The notes under the pieces were generated by a model. The model searched no databases. It saw nothing but the letters and a program-made list of their open reading frames with translations, and was not told the origin of the DNA. Made by a program: the position numbers and the translations under genes. A stretch of 64,000 bases of DNA, from NCBI RefSeq assembly GCF_030813595.1, contig NZ_JAUSUH010000013.1:1-64000 (forward strand). The letters are read 5' to 3'. This DNA is from Ancylobacter vacuolatus (GTDB lineage Bacteria > Pseudomonadota > Alphaproteobacteria > Rhizobiales > Xanthobacteraceae). This document shows, in pieces, positions 55,346-64,000 of the stretch. How positions within the stretch are numbered: position 1 is the stretch's first letter; the number at the start of each line of letters is the position of its first letter.

Positions 55346-58141
55346 TCAGACGAACTTGCCGTGGCAGTGCTTGTATTTGAGCCCCGAGCCGCAGGGGCAG
55401 GCCTCGTTGCGCCCAACCCGGCCCCAGGTGGAGGGGTCATCGGGGTTGCGCGGCGGCGCGGCGGGGTCGTCGGCCGGCGCCAGCGTCGCCTCGGCGGCGA
55501 GCTCGGCATCGGCGAGCGCGAACTCGTCCTCGCCGGTGGCGGGGTCGATATGGTGCGGCGCCATGGGCGGCATGTCGTCGGTCTGCGGCGCGGCCATCAC
55601 CTCGACCCGCATCAGCTGGGCGGTCACGGCCTCGCGCAGATTGGCGAGCATGGCCTCGAACAGCTGGAAGGCTTCCGACTTGTACTCGTTCAGCGGGTCG
55701 CGCTGGGCATAGCCGCGCAGGCCGATGACCTGGCGCAGATGATCGAGCGTCACCAGATGCTCGCGCCAGAGATGGTCCAGCGTCTGCAGCAGGATCGACT
55801 TCTCGACATAGCGCATGATGTCGGGGCCGTATTTGGCCGCCTTCAGCGCCATCGCCTCGTCGGCCCGGCGCTGCACGCGCTCGCGCATCTCTTCGTCGGC
55901 GATGCCTTCCTCGGCCGCCCATTCCTTGACCGGCAGGTCGAGCCCCAGCACGCGCTGGAGCTGCTCGGCAAGGCCCTCCGTGTCCCATTGCTCGGGATAG
56001 GCACTGGGGGGAACATGCTTGACGACGATGTCCTCGATGATGCCGTGGCGCATCTCGGCCACCGTCTCGGCGACGTCCTCGTCCTGCATCAGCTCGACGC
56101 GCTGCTCGAACACCACCTTGCGCTGGTCGTTCATCACGTCGTCATATTTCAGCAGGTTCTTGCGGATGTCGTAATTGCGCGCCTCGACCTTCTGCTGCGC
56201 CTTCTCCAGCGCCCGGTTGATCCAGGGATGGACGATGGCCTCGCCCTCCTTGAGGCCGAGCTTCTGCAGCATACCGTCGAGCCGGTCCGACCCGAAGATC
56301 CGCATAAGATCGTCTTCCAGCGAAAGGAAGAAGTGCGAATGGCCGGGGTCGCCCTGGCGGCCGGAGCGGCCGCGCAGCTGGTTGTCGATGCGCCGGCTCT
56401 CGTGCCGCTCGGTGCCGATGACATAGAGCCCGCCGGCTTCCAGCGCCTTCGCCTTCAGCTTGCCGACTTCCGCACGGATCTGGGCCTCGGCGGCGGCGCG
56501 CTGCTCGCCCTCCGGCATGTCGCCGAGTTCGTGGGAAATCCGCATGTCGGCATTGCCGCCGAGCTGGATGTCGGTGCCGCGGCCGGCCATGTTGGTGGCG
56601 ATGGTGACGGCGCCGGGCACGCCGGCCTGGCTGACGATGTAGGATTCTTGCTCATGGTGGCGGGCATTGAGCACCGCGAACACCTGGTCGTCCGCCGTGC
56701 CCTGGTCGCCGTCATAGAGCGGACGGAAGGCGTCGGGGTCGGAAAAGTCCTTCTGCTTGAAGCCGCGCTTCTTCAGCAGCTCGGCCAGCAGTTCCGACTT
56801 TTCGATCGAGGTGGTGCCGACCAGCACCGGCTGGCCACGGCTCTTGCAGTCGGTGATGAGGTCGATGATGGCGTTGTATTTCTCGGTCGCCGTCCGGTAG
56901 ACCTCGTCATCGTCGTCGACACGCTGCACCGGCAGGTTGGTCGGAATCTCGATCACTTCGAGATTGTAGATGTCCTGGAACTCCGCCGCCTCGGTATTGG
57001 CCGTGCCGGTCATGCCGGCCAGCTTCTCATACATGCGGAAATAGTTCTGGAAGGTGATGGAGGCCAGCGTCTGGTTCTCGGGCTGGACCTGCACCCGCTC
57101 CTTGGCTTCCAGAGCCTGGTGCAGCCCTTCCGAATAGCGCCGGCCCGGCATCATGCGGCCGGTGAACTCGTCGATGATGACGACTTCATTGTTGCGGACG
57201 ATATAGTCCTTGTCGCGCTGGAACAGCGTGTGGGCGCGCAGGGCCTGGTTGACGTGATGGACGACCGAGACATTCTCGATGTCGTAGAGGCTCTCGCCCT
57301 TGAGGATGCCGGCGTCGCGCAGCAGGTTCTCGGCCTTTTCCATGCCGGCTTCGGTCAGGGCGACCGAGCGCTGCTTCTCGTCGACGTCGTAATCCTCCTT
57401 CGTCAGCCTGGGGATATAGGCGTCGATGGTGGTGTAGAAGTCCGAGCGGTCGTCGAGCGGGCCGGAAATGATCAGCGGCGTGCGGGCTTCGTCGACCAGG
57501 ATCGAGTCCACCTCGTCGACCACGGCGTAGAAGTGCGGGCGCTGGACCATCTGGTTCAGCTCATACTTCATGTTGTCGCGCAGATAGTCGAAGCCGAGCT
57601 CGTTATTGGTGGCGTAGGTGACGTCGCAGGCATAGGCGGCGCGGCGCTCATTGTCGTCGAGGCCGTGATGGATGATGCCGGTGGTGAGGCCGAGGAAGCG
57701 GTAGACGCGCCCCATCCACTCGGCGTCGCGCTTGGCGAGGTAGTCGTTGACCGTGACGACGTGGACGCCCTTGCCGGTCAGCGCGTTGAGATAGACCGGC
57801 GCGGTGGCGACCAGGGTCTTGCCTTCGCCGGTCCGCATCTCGGCGATGCCGCGCTCATGCAGCACCATGCCGCCGATGAGCTGCACGTCGAAATGCCGCT
57901 GGCCCAGCGCCCGGCGGGACGCCTCGCGCACGGTGGCGAAGGCCGGGACCAGCAGGTCGTCCAGGCTTGCGCCCTTGGCCAATTGCTCGCGGAAGGTAAT
58001 GGTGCGGGCGCGCAGAGCCTCGTCGGAGAGCGCCTTCAGCTCCGGTTCGAGCGCGTTGATGGCCGCGACCTTGGGCTGATAGCCGCGCACGCGGCGGTCA
58101 TTGGCCGATCCGAAGAGCTTTCGCGCGAGAGCGCCGAACAT
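55346..58141 (-). CDS. secA: Protein translocase ATPase SecA
   Basis: 931 residues. SecA drives preprotein export through SecYEG. The first nucleotide-binding domain has [20 protein letters not shown] and [21 protein letters not shown]; the preprotein-crosslinking domain and second motor domain follow ([54 protein letters not shown]). The C-terminal zinc tail [17 protein letters not shown], which binds SecB, is intact. Start ATG at 58141 begins [16 protein letters not shown]. It is divergent from the PPIase gene. Confidence 0.98.
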   Translation of the reverse strand: MFGALARKLFGSANDRRVRGYQPKVAAINALEPELKALSDEALRARTITFREQLAKGASLDDLLVPAFATVREASRRALGQRHFDVQLIGGMVLHERGIAEMRTGEGKTLVATAPVYLNALTGKGVHVVTVNDYLAKRDAEWMGRVYRFLGLTTGIIHHGLDDNERRAAYACDVTYATNNELGFDYLRDNMKYELNQMVQRPHFYAVVDEVDSILVDEARTPLIISGPLDDRSDFYTTIDAYIPRLTKEDYDVDEKQRSVALTEAGMEKAENLLRDAGILKGESLYDIENVSVVHHVNQALRAHTLFQRDKDYIVRNNEVVIIDEFTGRMMPGRRYSEGLHQALEAKERVQVQPENQTLASITFQNYFRMYEKLAGMTGTANTEAAEFQDIYNLEVIEIPTNLPVQRVDDDDEVYRTATEKYNAIIDLITDCKSRGQPVLVGTTSIEKSELLAELLKKRGFKQKDFSDPDAFRPLYDGDQGTADDQVFAVLNARHHEQESYIVSQAGVPGAVTIATNMAGRGTDIQLGGNADMRISHELGDMPEGEQRAAAEAQIRAEVGKLKAKALEAGGLYVIGTERHESRRIDNQLRGRSGRQGDPGHSHFFLSLEDDLMRIFGSDRLDGMLQKLGLKEGEAIVHPWINRALEKAQQKVEARNYDIRKNLLKYDDVMNDQRKVVFEQRVELMQDEDVAETVAEMRHGIIEDIVVKHVPPSAYPEQWDTEGLAEQLQRVLGLDLPVKEWAAEEGIADEEMRERVQRRADEAMALKAAKYGPDIMRYVEKSILLQTLDHLWREHLVTLDHLRQVIGLRGYAQRDPLNEYKSEAFQLFEAMLANLREAVTAQLMRVEVMAAPQTDDMPPMAPHHIDPATGEDEFALADAELAAEATLAPADDPAAPPRNPDDPSTWGRVGRNEACPCGSGLKYKHCHGKFV

Positions 58142-58566
58142 GAGACTTCCAATCCGAGTCCGCCAGGAGCAGGTGTCGGACGGGCGGTGACGGGCCGCCG
58201 CATCCTCTTGAGCAAGCTGCGGGCGCGAGCGCGCGGGCTGAAGCCTCATCGAGACGCCATTTGCGGCCGAAATGGGTCTTCAGGGCCGGGCCGCCGCGAA
58301 CGGCTTGCGGGTTCTTGCGTCACATAAGCGCGAGTGCCGGCGAGAACCCGCACCGCGTGCCACACTTATGAACGGGTTTGGGGGTTGTCAATCGCAGGCC
58401 GGACGACAGTTTTGCTAACCTGCAAGCCATCGCCCCGGCGGTCCCGTCCCCGACGCTCCGGCGGCGAAAAATCTGGCGTCGGTGATCTTACACGCTTGCA
58501 ACCTGAACCCGGCTGGGCCAGCTTTCGCGGCCCCGCAGCGGCCAACCGAAAATTGAGGAACGCTCC
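58142..58566. other. Intergenic region between secA and the PPIase gene
   Basis: No gene is seen. It must hold the promoters of two divergent export-related genes. One clear feature is an inverted repeat, TGCGGGTTCT (58306-58315) and AGAACCCGCA (58343-58352), perfect over ten bases with a 27-base loop. Confidence 0.5.
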
Positions 58567-59577
58567 ATGACCCGTCATAGCCCGCACACCGCGCCCAAGG
58601 CGGCCCATCGCCCCGCCGGCCGGGTCACCTCCAGCCCGCTGCGCGCCGGTCTTCTCGCCGCCCTGATCGGCACGGCCTTCCTTCCGGCGCTGCCCGCGCT
58701 CGCCCAGGACGCAGCGGCACCCGCCCCGGCGACCGCCGCCGCGCAGAGCGATGACCCGGTGCTCGCCACCGTCAACGGCACGCCAATCCGCCGCAGCGAC
58801 GTAACCGCCGCCGCCGCCGAACTGGCCCCGAACCTGCCCCAGCAGATCCAGGGCCCGGCGCGCGACGAATATGTGCTCGGCTTCCTCATCGACCTCAACG
58901 CTATGGCGCAGGCCGCCGAGGCCGAGAAGCTCTATGAGACCGATGCCTTCAAGCGCGAGATGGAATTCATCCGCAAGCGCGTGCTGATGCAGGCCATTCT
59001 CACCAAGGCCACCAAGGCTGCCCTCACCGACGAGGCGATGAAGCAGACCTACCAGGAAGCCGTGGCGCAGCAGAAGCCGGAGAAGGAAGTGCGCGCCCGC
59101 CACATCCTGTTCCGCGCCGACCCGAAGGACCCGGCCTCGGGCGCCGCTGCCGAGAAGAAGGCGCAGGATGTCGAGGCCCAGCTGAAGAAGGGCGCGGACT
59201 TCGCCAAGCTGGCCACCGAGCTGACCGAGGATCCCTCGGGCAAGGCCGATGGCGGCGATCTCGGCTTCTTCACCAAGGAGCAGATGGTGCCGGAATTCGC
59301 CGAAGTCGCCTTCGAGCTGAAGCCCGGCGAAGTCTCCAAGCCGGTGAAGACCCAGTTCGGCTGGCACGTTATCAAGCTTGAGGAAACGCGCGAGCGGCCG
59401 GTGCCGACCTTCGAGGAAGTGAAGCCGCAGATCGAGCAGTTCGTGGCGCAGAAGGCGCAGGCCGAGGTGGTGCAGAAGACCCGCGACGCCGCCAAGGTGG
59501 AGAAGACCGAGGCGGCGCCGAAGCCCGGCGACCTCCTCACCCCGCCCGCCGCTACCCCCGCCAAGCCGACGCCGTGA
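58567..59577 (+). CDS. Periplasmic parvulin-type peptidyl-prolyl isomerase
   Basis: 336 residues with a long N-terminal signal sequence (SPLRAGLLAALIGTAFLPALPALAQD). After an N-terminal chaperone-like helical region (VNGTPIRRSDVTAAAAEL, MEFIRKRVLMQAILTKATKAAL) comes one parvulin domain: VRARHILFRADPKDPAS, GKADGGDLGFFTKEQMVPEFAEVAF and TQFGWHVIKLEETR. A Glu/Lys- and Pro-rich tail ends it. It helps fold exported proteins, as PrsA/SurA-like enzymes do, consistent with its place beside secA. An intrinsic terminator follows. Confidence 0.92.
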   Translation: MTRHSPHTAPKAAHRPAGRVTSSPLRAGLLAALIGTAFLPALPALAQDAAAPAPATAAAQSDDPVLATVNGTPIRRSDVTAAAAELAPNLPQQIQGPARDEYVLGFLIDLNAMAQAAEAEKLYETDAFKREMEFIRKRVLMQAILTKATKAALTDEAMKQTYQEAVAQQKPEKEVRARHILFRADPKDPASGAAAEKKAQDVEAQLKKGADFAKLATELTEDPSGKADGGDLGFFTKEQMVPEFAEVAFELKPGEVSKPVKTQFGWHVIKLEETRERPVPTFEEVKPQIEQFVAQKAQAEVVQKTRDAAKVEKTEAAPKPGDLLTPPAATPAKPTP

Positions 59578-59661
59578 TCGGGAGCACGCGCCGATCAGCC
59601 GGCAACGCACGCTGATCGGATTGCGCTCGACGCGCCGTTTCGGACGGCGCGGCACCAAGAA

Positions 59662-59691
59662 AGGCCCCGGACCGGTGAGGTCCGGGGCTTT
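59662..59691 (+). terminator. Intrinsic terminator after the PPIase gene
   Basis: AGGCCCCGGACC and GGTCCGGGGCTT form a perfect GC-rich stem with a four-base loop, followed by TTTTTC. A-rich sequence on the other side lets it also work for the convergent gmd transcript. Confidence 0.85.
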
Positions 59692-59871
59692 TTCTTTGCC
59701 CTCGCGCGGGACCGACCGCCGCCGATGATGGCCCGGCGGGGAGACGCTGCCCCCGCCTTGCCAGCGCGCCGAGATCCCCGGCCGTGCCGAGGTCCGAATG
59801 GAGCCAGATGCTCAGCTGAGAAGGTGCCGCACGGCGTGGATCGCCATCCGAAGAGGCCCTTGGGCGACCCT

Positions 59872-60888
59872 CTAGGCGCGCCAGTCGTCATAATCCGACG
59901 TGGCCATCATTTCCGCGAGCTCGCGGACGGTGACCTTGGGTTGCCAGCCCAGCCGGGTGCGGGCCTTTGTTGCGTCGCCGAGAAGAAGGTCGACTTCGGC
60001 TGGCCGGTAGAATCGCGGGTTGACCTTGACGGCAACCTTACCGCTCCGACGGTCGACGGCGTGCTCGGCCTCCGCCGTGCCGGACCATGTCAGGTCAAGG
60101 CCGAGCGCCTCGGCTGCAAAACGCACGAAGTCCCGAATGGGCGTCGTGATGCCGGTGGCCAGAACGTAGTCCTCCGCCACATCCTGCTGCAGCATGCGCC
60201 ACATGCCTTCGACATAATCGCCGGCAAAGCCCCAGTCGCGACGCGCATCGAGATCGCCGAGTTCCACCGGCACATGATCGCCATGGGCGAAGCGGGCCAG
60301 TGCCAATGTGATCTTGCGTGTCACCATTTCGGCGCCGCGCACGGGGCTCTCATGGTTGAAGAGAATGCCGGACGAAGCGTGAAGCCCGAAGGATTCGCGG
60401 TAGTTGACGGTGATGTAATGGCCATACACCTTGGCCGCGCCATAGGGCGAGCGGGGATGGAAGGGCGTTTCCTCGTTCTGCGGCACCGCCCTCACACGGC
60501 CGAACATCTCCGAGGTCGACGCTTGATAGAAGCGGGTCTGGGGGGAATAGGTGCGCAGAGCATCGAGGAGACGCACGACACCCAGGCCATTCACATCGGC
60601 GACGTAGATCGGCTGGTCCCAGGAGGACCCGACAAAACTCTGCGCTGCCAGATTGTAGACCTCGTCAAAAGCCGTCCCGCGAATGGCGCGGTTGATGCTG
60701 TTGATTTCACTCAGGTCGACATCAACCAGCCGCACGGCGTCGGCCACGCCCAGCTTGCGCAGGCGCGTCATCTTGGCCTGCGAGCTGGCGCGGACGGTGC
60801 CGGTTACCTCATACCCCATGTCGAGCAGGAGGCGCGCGAGATAGCTGCCATCCTGCCCGGTGATGCCCGTGATCAGCGCCTTCTTCAC
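59872..60888 (-). CDS. gmd: GDP-mannose 4,6-dehydratase
   Basis: 338 residues of the extended SDR family. The NADP-site GITGQDGSYLARLL (residues 8-21), ASTSEMFGRV (123-132; catalytic Thr/Ser and Glu), the YxxxK pair Tyr149 and Lys153 in SPYGAAKVYGH, SGILFNHESPVRG and LGDLDARRDWGFAGDYVEGMW are diagnostic. It makes GDP-4-keto-6-deoxymannose, precursor of fucose, rhamnose or related sugars for surface glycans. GTG at 60888 with GGAG upstream fits the conserved start KKALITGITG. No GDP-fucose synthase gene is next to it. Confidence 0.93.
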   Translation of the reverse strand: MKKALITGITGQDGSYLARLLLDMGYEVTGTVRASSQAKMTRLRKLGVADAVRLVDVDLSEINSINRAIRGTAFDEVYNLAAQSFVGSSWDQPIYVADVNGLGVVRLLDALRTYSPQTRFYQASTSEMFGRVRAVPQNEETPFHPRSPYGAAKVYGHYITVNYRESFGLHASSGILFNHESPVRGAEMVTRKITLALARFAHGDHVPVELGDLDARRDWGFAGDYVEGMWRMLQQDVAEDYVLATGITTPIRDFVRFAAEALGLDLTWSGTAEAEHAVDRRSGKVAVKVNPRFYRPAEVDLLLGDATKARTRLGWQPKVTVRELAEMMATSDYDDWRA

Positions 60889-61097
60889 CTTGAACTCCGC
60901 ACGCGGTTGGGCGATCCTGCAACCATCGCTGCATACATACATACCATTCAAGCGGTTTTCGAGCGGTTTTGCGATGTTTAGATCCGGCTCACGATCTGCG
61001 CGTGCCGCGCCAGAAATCATGCGCGTTGCCGTGCGAGTCCGTCTTCCTTTCACTTCATCTGAGGAAAGGGTGGGCGAGGACGCGCTTCTATTTCAGG

Positions 61098-62270
61098 TCA
61101 GGCCAGATACTCTTTTATACGCCGCCCCACCGATTCAAACGAATTGTGCGTCTTGAGGTGGGCGAAACCCGCCAGCGCCCGATCGGCGGTCTGCGAAGGG
61201 TCATCATAGATACGCCGCATGAGGCTGGCGGCGTGCTCGATGCTTGGCTCTGCCCAGTAATTGCCCTCGGCACCAAGATAATCGTGAGCCTTCAGCGTGA
61301 CCTTGGTGAAACCGACGGGATAGGCGGTTTGCTCATTGATGAAGTCGCGCGTGCCACCGAAATCGGTGGCCACCACGGCTTTGCCGCGTGCCAGGGCTTC
61401 GGCGCATCCAAGTCCAAATCCTTCCGAGCGGTGGAGGGACACGAACACATTGCACTCATCCATCAGCGCCGACATGGCGTCCCGGGTGAGGGTCTTGTCG
61501 ATAATCTCGATGCGTGGATCCTGCCGGGCAATTGCGAGGAGTTCCGTCAGCCGCCCAGCTTCTGAATCTTTGCCGCGTGCCTTGACGCGCAGCAGGGCAT
61601 CCTCCCGGCCCGTTGGAAAGGCTGTGCGGAACGCATTAATTGCGCCGAAGGGGTTCTTTCGCGAGGCGTAGGAATCGAAGTCGAAGAAGGTGTAGAACTT
61701 CAGCGGGGCGCGGAAGACCTGCGGCCTGGGCTCATCCGGCAGGTAAATGGGCTGGGGAACAAGGGTGACAGCTTTGGGCTGGGCGCTTGCAAGAGCGTTC
61801 TGAATGAAGGTCGTCGGGGCCCAATAGGCGTCGAAGCCGTCGAACAGGCCTTTCCACGCTGCGGGAAAGGTGGGCAATTCCCAGTAAGGATAGGCGATGT
61901 TGGCTTGATGGCGGCACGTCCGGCTTGCGAACATGCCAAGGTCGTTCGCACCGCAGATGGTCAGCGCCGTGCGGTGCTGGGACGATGCGGCAAGCCGCTC
62001 CGCCATGGCCGGTTCCGACATGCGCCCCGGGAGGGGAGCGTTGATCAACCCTGCGGAAATGCCCCCCACATCAAGCGCGGCCACCATCAGTCGCGCCGCT
62101 TCTCCAAGCCCGATTTCGGAGAGGAGATATCCCACAATGTCGAGCCCGGGCGTTTGATTCCGGCGACTGAGGCCGCGAAGCCAGCAAGGCTTTGCCAGAG
62201 CGGGCGGACAGTTCACCCGCGCGCAGCGCAGCGACCTCCATCCACTCATCAACTTGTTTGAGGACCTCAT
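61098..62270 (-). CDS. Glycosyltransferase family 4 protein with eroded 5' end
   Basis: From about residue 43 a full GT4 domain reads GLDIVGYLLSEIGLGEAARLMVAAL, IAYPYWELPTFPAAW, FDAYWAPTTFIQNALAS, KFYTFFDFDSYASRKNP, and the nucleotide-sugar EX7E region VSLHRSEGFGLGCAEALARGKAVVATDFGG. The first 40 residues look wrong: the neighbouring frame there reads EVLKQVDEWMEVAALRAGEL, a better protein. So the true start is lost or altered, and the gene may be the 3' part of a longer one. It is upstream of gmd and co-oriented, so surface glycan synthesis is likely. Confidence 0.65.
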   Translation of the reverse strand: MRSSNKLMSGWRSLRCARVNCPPALAKPCWLRGLSRRNQTPGLDIVGYLLSEIGLGEAARLMVAALDVGGISAGLINAPLPGRMSEPAMAERLAASSQHRTALTICGANDLGMFASRTCRHQANIAYPYWELPTFPAAWKGLFDGFDAYWAPTTFIQNALASAQPKAVTLVPQPIYLPDEPRPQVFRAPLKFYTFFDFDSYASRKNPFGAINAFRTAFPTGREDALLRVKARGKDSEAGRLTELLAIARQDPRIEIIDKTLTRDAMSALMDECNVFVSLHRSEGFGLGCAEALARGKAVVATDFGGTRDFINEQTAYPVGFTKVTLKAHDYLGAEGNYWAEPSIEHAASLMRRIYDDPSQTADRALAGFAHLKTHNSFESVGRRIKEYLA

Positions 62271-62400
62271 CGCTTCGCCGACATCCTCAACGAGCCGAAC
62301 TCTCGGGCCGCACTTCGGTCAATTCTACAGCGCGAATAAAGATGCTGCTGAGATCAGAAGCGAATTTGACGGCCAGCCGCGCGGAATATCTCTTCAAGAC
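62155..62400 (-). pseudogene. Frameshifted 5' part of the upstream glycosyltransferase
   Basis: Three minus-strand frames in turn give protein-like sequence: LKRYSARLAVKFASDLSSIF and RAVELTEVRPESSAR (from 62397), then RLVEDVGE (near 62300), then EVLKQVDEWMEVAALRAGEL (from 62268). Joined by two small indels they form one helical segment leading toward the GT4 domain. A third indel near 62155 would be needed to enter that domain's frame. This is what a decaying N-terminal region looks like. Confidence 0.55.
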
Positions 62401-62876
62401 GCCGCCATTCTAGCTTTGACTGCGCCGGTAAGCGGCCAAACATTAGTGCGGCGGGATGAGTGCTTCAATCCCCCATGGCGGGCGTCCGCCTTCGCGCCGC
62501 GACGGCCGCGCCTCGTGTCGGCGACCGGTTTATGGTGAAGGTCCGATCGTTGAACGAGATGGCCAATCCGGGCTGGGCGCTTTCCCCCCTTCGCTGAGGG
62601 GCAATGTGGGCCGCCCTGATCGGCGTGCGGCAGTCGATGGGAATGGAGATCTTTGAGTGCGCCCCGGCGGCGCAGGGGGGGGGGCGCGCAGAGTCGGCCG
62701 GCGGGGCGAGGCGTCGCGGTCAGTCACAATCATTGGTGCGAGCGGTGGCGGCCGCTGGTGCGGGCAGAACCGGCGGCTGAGGGACCCGCCCACATCTCAA
62801 TATCGCCAGCCAGGGCGGACTGACCGTGGTGGTCTCGGCGGCTGCCGTCTCGGGCGGGGCAAGCGCGTACAGCCGT

Positions 62877-63451
62877 TTACGGTGCGGCGATTTCCTCATC
62901 GCCTCCACGGCCGTTGGAGCTTTCCACAAAGCCGCGTTGCATCGGCGCGCCCGGTGAGATGACGCCCCTCAACAGGGTGTCGCGGCGCCAGGCGCGCATG
63001 GCGTTGCCGTTGTATTCCGTGCATAGACCGGACACGATCCCCCCCATTCGCCCGTGTCGCTCGCTGATCGCCGTCCGGTGGCCGGCACGAGTGGTGGCGG
63101 ACGGTCTTCCGATCGGCGGTGACGATCTGGCAGCCTCGTCGCTCCGTCAGGTCCATGACGGCCCGCAAACGCGCGACCCGCGCGCCTGGCGGAGGGAGGG
63201 GGCGGCCATTTCGCAAGGGCTGCACGAAGCGCCGCCTCTGCTCGGCCAAGTGCTTCCTCAACCTTGCGCTCTCGTCGCCGAGCGCCTTCCGCCGGCTGGC
63301 CTCGGACACGTCCATCCGCCGAATTCGGCCGTCCAGTTGTCGATTGCGCGCCTCCCAGAGCCCATGCCTGTGCGCAAGATCGGCTCTCGTCGCGCTGGCC
63401 TGATGCTCCTGCAAGACCGCGATGATTTTCGGTGAAGCTCGCGCTCTTCAT
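62877..63451 (-). mobile_element. Decayed IS3-family element
   Basis: Minus-strand remains of both IS3 genes. OrfA: MKSASFTEN at 63451, a one-base shift, then IIAVLQEHQASATRADLAHR and RMDVSEASRRKALGDESARL. OrfB start: MDLTERRGCQIVTADRKTVR then HHSCRPPD. After an internal deletion the OrfB end follows: EYNGNAMRAWRRD, PGAPMQRGFVESSNGR with the last DDE glutamate, then a stop at 62877. The layout resembles the IS407 group. At under 600 bases, half the normal length and frameshifted, it cannot transpose. Terminal repeats were not found. Confidence 0.75.
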
Positions 63452-63569
63452 CGGTCCGTCTTCGTCTGGGGCGGACGCTGGCACCGCTCGAAGGAAAAAC
63501 TCAGTGGCGGTGAGCACGCCGGCGCGTCGCCGGTTCCCCCGCCGAGATCGGGACGGGTGCGGAGCGCGC

Positions 63570-64000
63570 TCAGCGATGAAGGCAACCGCGCGCCATCAGC
63601 CGGGCGGCGGATGCGAGGCTGTCGGCGTCATCCTCCAGCCGCCGCGTCAGCAGGCGCGCCCAGACATAGCCGCTGACCAGATCGAGGCCGGCGGCCAGAG
63701 CGAAATCCGGCGCCAGTTCCCCGCGCCGCGCGGCGCGATTGAACAGGTCGGCCAGGGAAAAGCTGCGCTCAGCGACGAAGGCCCGGAGCATGTCCAGCGC
63801 CGCCGGGTCGTGCTGGGCTTCCACCAGCAGGGCGGTGAACGCTTCGCCAGCTGGCGTGTCTCGCCAGAATGCGAGCAGGCGACCCAGCGCGGCGACGAGA
63901 TCGCCTTGCAGCGAGCCGGTGTTGGTGCCGGACAGGTCGAGCGGCTGCCGGGCATAGATCTCGATCAGCAGGGCCGGTTTGCCGCTCCACCAGCGGTAAA
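63570..64000 (-). CDS. TetR-family transcriptional regulator (partial, N-terminus outside window)
   Basis: Reading in from the right edge gives YRWWSGKPALLIEIY, the end of the TetR helix-turn-helix (compare YRHWPSKEALL), then a C-terminal ligand domain: LQGDLVAALGRLLAFWRDTP, FTALLVEAQHDPAALDMLRAF, VAERSFSLADLFNRAARRGEL and ASAARLMARGCLHR to the stop. The ligand domain is of the TetR_C_11-like kind. Only the first 40 or so residues are missing. Ligand and targets are unknown. Confidence 0.85.
   Translation of the reverse strand, partial: YRWWSGKPALLIEIYARQPLDLSGTNTGSLQGDLVAALGRLLAFWRDTPAGEAFTALLVEAQHDPAALDMLRAFVAERSFSLADLFNRAARRGELAPDFALAAGLDLVSGYVWARLLTRRLEDDADSLASAARLMARGCLHR

Noticed and set aside
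54950-58327. An 1125-codon open frame antisense to secA
   Set aside because: Same codon-bias effect; composition is Val/Leu/His/Asp-rich with no recognisable motif, while SecA is complete on the other strand.
62420-62870. Further genes between the GT4 remnant and the IS3 relic
   Set aside because: Short frames on both strands lack motifs and starts; the run of G near 62680 and the Ala/Arg-rich readings are typical of GC-rich non-coding DNA. It may include the lost IS end.

Overview
The window looks like a chromosomal segment of a GC-rich alphaproteobacterium of the order Hyphomicrobiales, most like the Xanthobacteraceae (Ancylobacter/Starkeya/Xanthobacter type). The reasons are the aerobic cobaltochelatase pair cobS/cobT, a hemC-hemD-mitofilin-like-hemY block, a very large NAD-glutamate dehydrogenase, a bacterial ETF-beta lysine methyltransferase homologue, and abundant short extragenic palindromes. 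The family assignment is an inference. No rRNA, tRNA or CRISPR array was seen.

Region by region: 0-11.9 kb is housekeeping. It holds a GIY-YIG nuclease end, rhodanese, ispG, a Zur-type regulator, a small collagen-like lipoprotein, 3-hydroxybutyrate dehydrogenase, an RluA-type pseudouridine synthase, a small secreted protein, glk, rsmB, a heparinase-like protein and purH. From 11.9 to 16.2 kb lies a decayed polysaccharide locus: a GT32-like remnant, a GT4-GT2 glycosyltransferase gene broken by a stop, a deletion and a one-base frameshift, and a galE-like gene frameshifted at its catalytic YxxxK motif. From 16.2 to 25 kb is an intact, compact catabolic operon: aldehyde dehydrogenase, three-part TRAP transporter, zinc alcohol dehydrogenase, class III CoA-transferase, CitE-like lyase and a LysR regulator. 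A perfect T-N11-A palindrome precedes it.

From 25 to 42 kb come ompW with a perfect FNR/FixK box, NAD-glutamate dehydrogenase, acs, an EVE protein overlapping the methyltransferase gene, tsaD-gpsA, and divergently hemC-hemD-(mitofilin-like)-hemY. From 42 to 59.6 kb come a strong candidate for an unannotated structured RNA of about 180 nt with its own promoter and terminator, cobT, cobS, a J-domain protein, bolA, a CNNM-type transporter, aroK-aroB, a 47-residue membrane protein coupled to xerD, accA, an L,D-transpeptidase lipoprotein, secA and a periplasmic PPIase. The last 4 kb are accessory: gmd, a family 4 glycosyltransferase whose 5' part is eroded, a dead IS3-family element, and the end of a TetR regulator.

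How the parts fit together: the 16-25 kb operon reads as a self-contained import and oxidation route, in which a solute is taken up, an alcohol is oxidised to an aldehyde and then an acid, the acid is activated to a CoA ester, and the ester is cleaved. Its substrate is unknown. The best candidates for something undescribed are that operon with its operator, the RNA between hemY and cobT, and the competing hairpins between tsaD and hemC.
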